NCBI GenBank assembly: GCA_039933515.1
Contig: JBDTNY010000121.1
Span: 1-19,656, forward strand
Origin: JAOUEA01 sp039933515
Lineage (GTDB): Bacteria > Actinomycetota > UBA4738 > HRBIN12
Length of the DNA stretch: 19,656 nt
Direction of reading: 5' to 3'
A program made the translations under genes and the position numbers. Shown here piece by piece: positions 7,140-13,114 of the stretch. A model generated the notes under the pieces. That model was not told where the DNA came from. It was given only the letters and a program-made list of their open reading frames with translations, and did not search any database. Every line of letters begins with the position of its first letter. Within the stretch, counting starts at the first letter, position 1.

Positions 7140-8218
7140 CGAAGAAGCGAACGGCGGTGCTCGCCGGCGGCCTGGCCGCCGGCGCGGTCGTCGCCGGCGC
7201 CGTCGGTCGAACGGTGATCCACCGCCGGCGTGAACATCACCTCGAGCACGGTCTCTGGGACCTCCCGCCGGACGACCTTGGCCCCGTCACCTCTTTCGAC
7301 GGCACCGAGCTGTCGGTGCGGGCGGCCGGCCCGGACGATGCCCCCGTCATCCTGTTCGTTCACGGGTTCAGCCTCGACATGACCACGTGGCACGAGCAAT
7401 GGCTCGATCTGTCGGTGGATTTCCGCTGCGTGCTGATGGACCAGCGGGGGCACGGGCGGAGCGGGCGTGCCGCGCACGGCGATCTCTCGATCCGCTCCAT
7501 GGGCCGTGACGTGGCGACCGTGCTCGAGACGGTGTCGCCGGCACGCCAGGCGGTCCTCGTGGGCCACAGCATGGGGGCCATGGCGATCCTGGCCGCCGCC
7601 GAGCAGCGTCCCGAGCTGTTCGGACCCTCCGTGGTTGGCGTGGTGCTCGTGGGCGCGACCTCTTCGGATCTCCTCAGGGGTGCGATGGGCTCGATCACCG
7701 ATCTGGTGCGTCCACGCCTGGGGTTGGGGGCCACGGCACGCCGCGTCGATCAGCTCCGGCGCGCGGTGCTGGCGAGCCCTGCAGACCTCCGCGGGGCCGT
7801 GGTGCGCCTCACCCAGCTCGGACCGGAGGCACCGCAGCACGTGGTCGATCACGTGGTGAACCTCGCCGCTCGGGCGTCGTCGGAGGTGTGGACCGGCGGC
7901 CTCGCCGAACTGATGGAGATGGACATGCGCCACGCCCTCCCGCGGCTCAAGGTCCCGGCAGTCGTCGTGGTGGGAGAACACGATCGCGTGACGCCGCCCG
8001 CCGCCGCCATCGAGCTCGCCGGAACGCTCCCCGACGGCCGCCTCGTCGTGATCGAGGGCGCGGGCCATATGCCGATGCTCGAGCGGGCATCGGAGATGAA
8101 TCGCGAGATCCGCGCGTTCGCCCGGCCGCTGCTTCTCCCCGAGGCCGTCCACCGTCCGGCCCGTCGCACGGCGAGCGTGAAGGGGAAGACCAGGGAACGG
8201 CGGGAGCCGGCGTCGTGA
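7136..8218 (+). CDS. Membrane-anchored alpha/beta hydrolase
   Basis: A 360-residue alpha/beta-hydrolase fold protein of unknown substrate. A basic start (TKKR) is followed by a small-residue hydrophobic segment at about residues 6-27 (AVLAGGLAAGAVVAGAVG) that looks like an N-terminal membrane anchor or uncleaved signal. From about 60 the fold shows the oxyanion strand-loop ILFVHGFSLDMTTWHEQW, the nucleophile elbow GHSMG with Ser145, the acid Asp283 in GEHDRVTPP and the catalytic His311 in EGAGHMPMLE, a complete triad. DQRGHGRSGR is typical of the epoxide hydrolase/haloperoxidase/lipase-like branch. About 30 residues after the domain are basic and probably disordered. The start is GTG 7136 in GTGA overlap with alr, with GAGGAG at 7122-7127. 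In some actinobacteria a hydrolase sits at this operon position, but sequence alone does not give its substrate. Confidence 0.88.
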   Translation: MTKKRTAVLAGGLAAGAVVAGAVGRTVIHRRREHHLEHGLWDLPPDDLGPVTSFDGTELSVRAAGPDDAPVILFVHGFSLDMTTWHEQWLDLSVDFRCVLMDQRGHGRSGRAAHGDLSIRSMGRDVATVLETVSPARQAVLVGHSMGAMAILAAAEQRPELFGPSVVGVVLVGATSSDLLRGAMGSITDLVRPRLGLGATARRVDQLRRAVLASPADLRGAVVRLTQLGPEAPQHVVDHVVNLAARASSEVWTGGLAELMEMDMRHALPRLKVPAVVVVGEHDRVTPPAAAIELAGTLPDGRLVVIEGAGHMPMLERASEMNREIRAFARPLLLPEAVHRPARRTASVKGKTRERREPAS

Positions 8219-8922
8219 CGCGGACGCTCGCCGAGGTGGCCCTCGCGGCGTCGACCTGCACGCGTTGCCGGCTGGCCGAAGGCAGGACCCAGGTGGTCTT
8301 CGGTAACGGTGATCCGCACGCCGACCTGATGTTCGTCGGAGAGGCGCCCGGCGTGAACGAGGATCGCCAGGGAGAGCCGTTCGTGGGCGCCGCCGGTCAG
8401 CTGCTGGATCGGATGCTGGCCGAGATCGGTCTCACGCGGGCAGAGGTCTACGTGGCGAACATCAACAAGTGCCGTCCTCCCGGCAACCGCGATCCGCAGC
8501 CCGACGAGATCGAGGCGTGTACCCCGTGGCTGGTCGAACAGATCTCGCTGATCCAGCCGCAGGTGATCGTCACCCTCGGGAACTTCGCGACGAAGTTCGT
8601 GCTGAGCACCACGACCGGCATCACGCGGATCCGCGGCCAGCTGCATCGATGGCACGGGCGGACCGTGATCCCCACGTTCCACCCTGCTGCGATCCTGCAC
8701 GGCGGCGGCGAGCGGTCTCCCCAGTTCGCGGCGCTCCGCGATGATTTCGGGCTCGTCCGGCGGACGCTCGACGCGATGGGGGCATCCGCCGAACCCGTAC
8801 CTGAGCTCAGCGGCGATCCCAAGCACACGGCGCCAACCCCGGCTCCCGGCGAGATCGTGCGGCTGGTGCCCGGCGTGTCGGACGGTCCCGTTCCCGATCC
8901 CGATCAGTTGGAGCTCTTCTAA
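8215..8922 (+). CDS. Family 4 uracil-DNA glycosylase (iron-sulfur type)
   Basis: A 235-residue base-excision-repair enzyme that removes uracil arising from cytosine deamination. Four cysteines, Cys15 and Cys18 (CTRC), Cys86 (NINKCRPPGNR) and Cys102, are placed as the [4Fe-4S] ligands of family 4 UDGs. Motif A is GEAPGVNEDRQGEPFVG and motif B is HPAAILHG; both belong to family 4 (UdgA-like) rather than to Ung. The fold ends near residue 185. The remaining tail of about 45 residues is proline-rich and ends DQLELF at the extreme C-terminus, which resembles the bacterial sliding-clamp-binding pentapeptide. The start is GTG 8215 in GTGA overlap with the hydrolase, with GGGAG 8 bases upstream. tsaE follows after 2 bases. 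Confidence 0.93.
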   Translation: MTRTLAEVALAASTCTRCRLAEGRTQVVFGNGDPHADLMFVGEAPGVNEDRQGEPFVGAAGQLLDRMLAEIGLTRAEVYVANINKCRPPGNRDPQPDEIEACTPWLVEQISLIQPQVIVTLGNFATKFVLSTTTGITRIRGQLHRWHGRTVIPTFHPAAILHGGGERSPQFAALRDDFGLVRRTLDAMGASAEPVPELSGDPKHTAPTPAPGEIVRLVPGVSDGPVPDPDQLELF

Positions 8923-8924
8923 CG

Positions 8925-9425
8925 ATGGCGGTCCTCACGCTGCTCGCGCCGACCGCCGACGACACACGCGGGATCGGCCGAGCGCTCGCCTCCGTGCTCC
9001 GGCCCCGCGACGCCGTCGCCCTCACCGGGGAGCTGGGGGCGGGCAAGACCACGTTCGTCCAGGGCGTCGCCGACGGCCTCGGCGTCGAGGACGTCGTGTC
9101 GTCCCCCACCTTCGTCCTCGTGAAGGAGTACGTGGGACGACTGACGATCGCCCACGTCGACATCTATCGGCTCGAGCGGATCCAGGACGTGGTCGACCTG
9201 GGCCTCGACGAGATCGCCGACGGGGACGCCGTGCTCCTCGTGGAGTGGGGGGACGCCGTCGAGGAACTCCTGCCCTCCGATCGCCTCAGGATCGACCTGA
9301 CGGGAGCCGACCCCACCGGCGTCGAGGGAACCCGGCGCATCGTCGTCGAGGCGGTCGGCGCGGGCTGGGTCGATCGCGGCCGGGCGCTGGCGACGGCACT
9401 CGCGCCCTGGGGTGCCGCGCGATGA
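8925..9425 (+). CDS. tsaE: tRNA threonylcarbamoyladenosine biosynthesis ATPase TsaE
   Basis: A 166-residue P-loop ATPase that resets the TsaB-TsaD complex during synthesis of t6A at position 37 of ANN-decoding tRNAs. The Walker A GELGAGKTT with Lys41, the SSPTFVLVKEY segment, HVDIYRL and the Walker-B-like region ending VLLVEWGD are the family hallmarks. The last 35 residues extend past the usual domain. ATG 8925 is 2 bases after the UDG stop, with TTGGAG about 11 bases upstream inside the UDG gene. The stop overlaps the tsaB start in ATGA. Together with tsaB and tsaD it gives three of the four bacterial t6A enzymes; tsaC is not in the window. Confidence 0.95.
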   Translation: MAVLTLLAPTADDTRGIGRALASVLRPRDAVALTGELGAGKTTFVQGVADGLGVEDVVSSPTFVLVKEYVGRLTIAHVDIYRLERIQDVVDLGLDEIADGDAVLLVEWGDAVEELLPSDRLRIDLTGADPTGVEGTRRIVVEAVGAGWVDRGRALATALAPWGAAR

Positions 9426-10129
9426 TCGTCGTCGCCATCGAGACCTCGACGGCGCAGACGAGCGTCGCGGTCGGGACCGAGACCGAGATCGTGGCGAAGG
9501 CCTCGGTCGCGGGTCGCGCGCGGCAGGAGTCGGTCACCCCGATGCTCGACCAGCTCCTGCGATCGAGCGGCATCGACCTCGGGCACGTCGGCGGCATCGC
9601 GGTGGGTGTGGGGCCGGGACTCTTCACCGGGCTTCGCGTGGGCGTGCAGACGGCCAAGACGCTCGCGCAGGTGCTCAACGTGCCGATCGTGGGGATCTCG
9701 AGCCTCGACGCGCTCGCCTACGCGGTGCGGCACACCCATCGACGCATCGTCTCCGTTATCGACGCACGTCGCGGCGAGGTGTTCTACGCCGTCTATCGCG
9801 CGGTGCCGGGCGGGGTCCTCCGGGAGTCGGAGCCGACCGTCGCCTCGCCCGACCACCTGGCTGCCGAGCTGGAGGCGGCGCCCGGAGAGGTGTTGGCGGT
9901 CGGCAACGGTGCGATGCTGTACCGCCATGAACTCGAAGCGCTCGGAAATCACGTCGAGATCGGATCTTCGGTCCTTGCGCACCCGGAGGCGGCGATCCTC
10001 GTGGAGCTCGCCGTGCCCAGGTTCATCCGAGAAGAGCACGACCGTCTCGTCGACGTCGTTCCCCAGTACTTGAGGAGATCGGATGCTGAGATCGCGTGGG
10101 ATCAGCGAGCTCGCGGCGCACCGGCTTGA
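9422..10129 (+). CDS. tsaB: tRNA threonylcarbamoyladenosine biosynthesis protein TsaB
   Basis: A 235-residue ASKHA-fold protein that dimerises with TsaD and scaffolds the t6A complex. The N-terminus MIVVAIETSTAQTSVAVG is the phosphate-1 strand-loop of the fold; VGPGLFTGLRVGVQTAKTLA is the TsaB signature, followed by GISSLDALAYA. Unlike TsaD it has no HxxxH metal motif, as expected for TsaB. The C-terminal half (about 110-220) is less conserved and includes VIDARRGEVFYAVY. ATG 9422 overlaps the tsaE stop by four bases. The last 47 bases overlap the start of rimI in another frame. Confidence 0.95.
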   Translation: MIVVAIETSTAQTSVAVGTETEIVAKASVAGRARQESVTPMLDQLLRSSGIDLGHVGGIAVGVGPGLFTGLRVGVQTAKTLAQVLNVPIVGISSLDALAYAVRHTHRRIVSVIDARRGEVFYAVYRAVPGGVLRESEPTVASPDHLAAELEAAPGEVLAVGNGAMLYRHELEALGNHVEIGSSVLAHPEAAILVELAVPRFIREEHDRLVDVVPQYLRRSDAEIAWDQRARGAPA

Positions 10130-10634
10130 GGTCGGGCGCATGCGACGCCGTCACCTACGAGGGGTGATGGCGATCGAGCGGCAGGTTTACTCCCGCCCCT
10201 GGAGCCCCAACCTGTTCATCGCCGAGATGACCGAACCCAACAACCGCTGCTATCTCGTCGCTCGCGCGGACAAGCTGGTCGTCGGCTACGCGGGGATGAT
10301 CTGCTACGGCGACGAAGCGCACATCACGAACATCGCGGTCGATCCGCAGCAGCATCGACGCCACATCGGTACCCGGCTGCTCCTCGAGGAGATGCGGCAG
10401 GCGGTCGAGGTGGGCGCGCAGGCGGTCTCGCTCGAGGTCCGTGTGACGAACTGGGGCGCCCAGCGGATGTACGGGCGGTTCGGATTCCGTCCGGTGGGTA
10501 TCCGGCGCAACTATTACCAAGACCTGAACGAGGACGCGCTGATCATGTGGACCGACGACGTGCGCGGAACTGCCTACGCTCGGCGCCTGGATGAGATCTC
10601 GGCCTCGCTTCCCGGGGCCGTGAAGCCGGGGTGA
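10083..10634 (+). CDS. rimI: Ribosomal-protein-alanine N-acetyltransferase RimI-like GNAT
   Basis: A 183-residue GNAT acetyltransferase, by context the RimI type that acetylates the N-terminus of ribosomal protein S18 or other substrates. It shows AIERQVYSRPWSPNLF, the strand VVGYAGM, ITNIAVDPQQHRRHIGTRLL (the acetyl-CoA pyrophosphate loop, where the usual Q/RxxGxG/A is present as RRHIGT), SLEVRVTNWGAQRMYGRFGF and VGIRRNYYQD. Some 30 residues follow the domain. I place the start at ATG 10083 because GAGGAG lies at 10072-10077, five bases before it, and because residues upstream of the next Met (10140) align with the first strand of the domain. This gives a 47-base overlap with tsaB. The tsaB-rimI-tsaD order is the common bacterial arrangement. 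Confidence 0.9.
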   Translation: MLRSRGISELAAHRLEVGRMRRRHLRGVMAIERQVYSRPWSPNLFIAEMTEPNNRCYLVARADKLVVGYAGMICYGDEAHITNIAVDPQQHRRHIGTRLLLEEMRQAVEVGAQAVSLEVRVTNWGAQRMYGRFGFRPVGIRRNYYQDLNEDALIMWTDDVRGTAYARRLDEISASLPGAVKPG

Positions 10635-10641
10635 GCCAACC

Positions 10642-11649
10642 ATGATCACGCTCGGCATCGAGACCTCCTGCGACGAAACCGCGGTGGCGGTGGTCGAGGA
10701 CGGCTTCACGGTCCGTTCGAACCTGATCGCTTCGCAGGTCCATCTCCACGAGCGCTTCGGCGGCGTCGTGCCCGAGGTGGCCGCCCGCGCGCACGTCGAG
10801 GCGATGAACCCGCTCATGGAGGAGGCGTTGGCTGCCGCCGGGGTGGGCTTCGGCGATCTCGATACGGTCGCCGTCACGGTCGGGCCGGGGCTGGTCGGCG
10901 CCCTCCTCGTGGGGATGGCGGCGGCGAAGGCGGTCGCCCTGGCGACCGGTGCCACGCTGGTGGGGGTCAACCACCTCGAGGGGCACGTGTGGGCGAACTT
11001 CCTCGTGCACGGGCCGCCCGATCCTCCGTACGTCGCGTTGATCGTGAGCGGCGGCCACACGATGCTGGTCCACATCCCCGAGGCGCACCATCACGTGGTG
11101 CTCGGCCAGACGCTCGACGACGCAGCGGGCGAAGCGTTCGACAAGGTCGCACGACTGCTTGGGCTCGGGTTCCCCGGAGGACCCGCGCTCGACCGCATGG
11201 CGCGAGACGGCGATCCGGCCGCGATCCGTTTCCCGCGGGCGATGGAGGCCTCCGGCGACCTCGACTTCTCGTTGAGCGGGCTGAAGACGGCGGTGCTGCG
11301 CTACGTGAAGCAGGAACGTGCGGCCGGACGCGACCTGCACCTGCCCGATCTGGCGGCGAGTTTCCAGGAGGCGATCGTCGACGTGCAGGTGCGCAAAACC
11401 CTTGAAGCGGCGAATCGGACGGGGGTCGGCACCGTGCTGCTGGGCGGCGGGGTGGTGGCGAACTCGCGCCTTCGCGAGCGGCTGCGGGCCGAAGGCGAGG
11501 CCGCGGGGCTCACGGTGTGGTTCCCGCCGCTCGACCTGTGCACCGATAACGCCGCGATGATCGCCTGTCTCGGCGCGGCGCGAGCCGCCAGAGGTGATCG
11601 GTCGATGTTCGACATCGGGGCCGACCCGCAGCTAAGGTTGTCGACGTGA
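10642..11649 (+). CDS. tsaD: tRNA N6-adenosine threonylcarbamoyltransferase TsaD
   Basis: A 335-residue Kae1/Qri7/TsaD family enzyme that transfers the threonylcarbamoyl group to A37 of tRNA. The start ITLGIETSCDETAVAVV and the metal ligands His111 and His115 in NHLEGHVWANF match the family. Also present are ALIVSGGHTMLV, LDDAAGEAFDKVARLLGLGFPGGP, DFSLSGLKTAVLRY, VLLGGGVVANSRLRERL and a C-terminal CTDNAAMIACLG that supplies a further metal ligand. ATG 10642 is 7 bases after the rimI stop. The final codons carry the promoter-like elements of the following epimerase gene, and the stop overlaps that gene's GTG in GTGA. Confidence 0.98.
   Translation: MITLGIETSCDETAVAVVEDGFTVRSNLIASQVHLHERFGGVVPEVAARAHVEAMNPLMEEALAAAGVGFGDLDTVAVTVGPGLVGALLVGMAAAKAVALATGATLVGVNHLEGHVWANFLVHGPPDPPYVALIVSGGHTMLVHIPEAHHHVVLGQTLDDAAGEAFDKVARLLGLGFPGGPALDRMARDGDPAAIRFPRAMEASGDLDFSLSGLKTAVLRYVKQERAAGRDLHLPDLAASFQEAIVDVQVRKTLEAANRTGVGTVLLGGGVVANSRLRERLRAEGEAAGLTVWFPPLDLCTDNAAMIACLGAARAARGDRSMFDIGADPQLRLST
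11609..11638 (+). promoter_or_regulatory. Predicted promoter of the epimerase gene inside the end of tsaD
   Basis: TCGACA at 11609-11614 (5 of 6 to TTGACA) and TAAGGT at 11633-11638 (TANNNT) are separated by 18 bases. The -10 ends 7 bases before the epimerase GTG at 11646, giving a leaderless arrangement. Both elements lie in tsaD coding sequence. Confidence 0.55.
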
Positions 11650-12590
11650 GCACGGTCCTGGTGACCGGGGGCGCCGGGTTCATCGGCTCGCACCTGGCCG
11701 ACCGTCTTCTCGCCGAGGGGCACCGCGTGATCAGCGTCGACGATCTGACCACGGGGCGGATCGCCAACCTCGCCGAGGCGCGCGGGTACGGCAAGGAGTT
11801 CACGTTCTTCAACATGGACGTGCGCGCCGAGGGTCTGCTGCCCCTGTTCGAGCGGCACCGGCCGGAGGTGATCTTCCACCTCGCGGCCCAATCGGGCGTT
11901 CGCCCGTCCCTCGCCGACCCCGCGAAGGACGCGAGCATCAACATCATGGGCACCGTCAACGTGCTCGAGTGCGCGACCAAGGTCGAAGCCCGCAAGGTCA
12001 TCTACGCAGCGAGCGGCGGCACCCTCTACGGAGAGCCGAGGCGGCTTCCGGCCAAGGAATCGAGCGCGCAGGGATCGCATCCGATGTCGCCGTACGGGAT
12101 CTCGAAGAAGGTGGTCCTGGACTACCTGGGCTTCTACCAGCGATACCGCGGGCTCGATTTCACTGCCTGCGCGCTCGGCAACGTCTACGGCCCGCGCCAG
12201 GATCCCCACGGCGAGGCCGGCGTCATCGCGATCTTCGCCCAGCGGATGCTCGCGAACGAGCCGGTCACGATCTACGGCGACGGGAACCAGACCCGGGACT
12301 ACGTCTTCGTCGACGACGTCGTGCACGGCTTCGTGCAGGCCATGAACCGGGGCTCGGGCAAGCTCGTCAACATCGGCACCGGCCTCGAGGCGAGCGTGAA
12401 CCACCTCTTCCGGCTGCTCGCCGACATCATCGGGTACGAGCTGACCCCCGAGCACGGGCAGCTACCGCCGGGAGAGCTGCGACGGATCGCGCTCGACATC
12501 TCGAGCGCCCCCAACGCGATCGCGTGGAAGCCTTGGACCCACCTCGAGGATGGGCTCGCCGAGACGGTCGCATTCCTCAAGGGCGTCTGA
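11646..12590 (+). CDS. NAD-dependent sugar-nucleotide epimerase/dehydratase (extended SDR)
   Basis: A 314-residue extended short-chain dehydrogenase of the GalE/UDP-sugar epimerase type. The NAD-binding loop TGGAGFIGSHL (GxxGxxG at residues 8-14) and DDLTTGR at the end of strand 2 indicate NAD. HLAAQSGVRPSLADP, the serine/threonine strand AASGGTLYGEP and the catalytic pair Tyr150/Lys154 (YGISK) complete the active site. CALGNVYGPRQDPHGEAGVIAIF and the C-terminal YGDGNQTRDYVFVDDVV segment bind the nucleotide sugar. The most likely activity is 4-epimerisation of a UDP-hexose, but a UDP-glucuronate decarboxylase or dTDP-glucose dehydratase relative cannot be excluded. GTG 11646 overlaps tsaD by four bases; no Shine-Dalgarno is evident. 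The gene lies between tsaD and groES, where I do not recall one in mycobacteria. Confidence 0.9.
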   Translation: MSTVLVTGGAGFIGSHLADRLLAEGHRVISVDDLTTGRIANLAEARGYGKEFTFFNMDVRAEGLLPLFERHRPEVIFHLAAQSGVRPSLADPAKDASINIMGTVNVLECATKVEARKVIYAASGGTLYGEPRRLPAKESSAQGSHPMSPYGISKKVVLDYLGFYQRYRGLDFTACALGNVYGPRQDPHGEAGVIAIFAQRMLANEPVTIYGDGNQTRDYVFVDDVVHGFVQAMNRGSGKLVNIGTGLEASVNHLFRLLADIIGYELTPEHGQLPPGELRRIALDISSAPNAIAWKPWTHLEDGLAETVAFLKGV

Positions 12591-12638
12591 CTCGAGGGCC
12601 GGGTCCGCACACCCCCCGGGACACGCCTTCTTCCCGCG

Positions 12639-12668
12639 TTGACCATCTGGCTCTCACCTCGCTATCCT
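12639..12668 (+). promoter_or_regulatory. Predicted groESL promoter
   Basis: TTGACC at 12639-12644 and TATCCT at 12663-12668 are separated by 18 bases, close to the consensus for the principal sigma factor. The expected transcription start (about 12675) falls inside the CIRCE operator, so repressor binding would block initiation. Confidence 0.8.
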
Positions 12669-12669
12669 G

Positions 12670-12696
12670 TTAGCACTCGCACACACAGAGTGCTAA
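12670..12696. promoter_or_regulatory. CIRCE operator (HrcA binding site)
   Basis: TTAGCACTC at 12670-12678 and GAGTGCTAA at 12688-12696 form a perfect 9-base inverted repeat with a 9-base spacer, matching the CIRCE consensus in every position. HrcA repressor, stabilised by GroESL, is the known ligand of this site. It overlaps the predicted transcription start of groES. Confidence 0.98.
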
Positions 12697-12732
12697 CGAC
12701 CGTCGGCACCACGGCAAAGGGAGGAAGCGCAC

Positions 12733-13035
12733 ATGGCTGAGTTCAACCTCAAGCCCCTCGAGGACCGGATCATCGTGAAGGCCAACGAGGGCGACCAGAC
12801 GACCGCGTCTGGGCTCGTGATCCCCGACACGGCGAAGGAGAAGCCCGTCGAGGGAACCGTGGTCGCGGTCGGCGAGGGACGCTGGGACGAGAGTGGCGCG
12901 AAGCGCATCCCGGTCGACGTGAAGACCGGCGACACCGTCATCTACTCCAAGTACGGCGGCACCGAGGTCAAGGTCGAGGGCGAGGACTACCTGATCCTGT
13001 CGGCTCGCGACGTCCTCGCCGTCGTTTCCAAGTAA
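12733..13035 (+). CDS. groES: Co-chaperonin GroES
   Basis: A 100-residue heptameric lid of the GroEL chamber. LKPLEDRIIVKANEGDQTTASGLVIPDTAKEKP is the canonical N-terminal strand plus mobile loop that contacts GroEL (GLVIP), and GEGRWDESGAKRIPVDVKTGDTVIYSKYGGTEV completes the fold. Length is normal. ATG 12733 has GGGAGG at 12719-12724, eight bases upstream. The gene is the first of a CIRCE-controlled operon, and groEL follows after a 79-base gap that contains a stable hairpin. Confidence 0.98.
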   Translation: MAEFNLKPLEDRIIVKANEGDQTTASGLVIPDTAKEKPVEGTVVAVGEGRWDESGAKRIPVDVKTGDTVIYSKYGGTEVKVEGEDYLILSARDVLAVVSK

Positions 13036-13050
13036 CGCGAATCACGCTTC

Positions 13051-13092
13051 GGGACGCGGGCCGCGCGCCGTACGGCGCAGCCGCCCGGTCCC
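13051..13092 (+). other. Stable hairpin in the groES-groEL intercistronic region
   Basis: The outer arms are GGGAC (13051-13055) with GTCCC (13088-13092) and CGGGC (13057-13061) with GCCCG (13083-13087), separated only by a bulged G at 13056. Inside is a perfect 14-base palindrome, GCGCCGTACGGCGC, at 13065-13078. The structure ends 10 bases before the groEL Shine-Dalgarno sequence. It could act in mRNA processing, stability or tuning of groEL translation; it has no U-tract, and a full terminator here would prevent groEL expression. Confidence 0.7.
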
Positions 13093-13114
13093 ATGACACG
13101 CGAAGGAGGCACCA

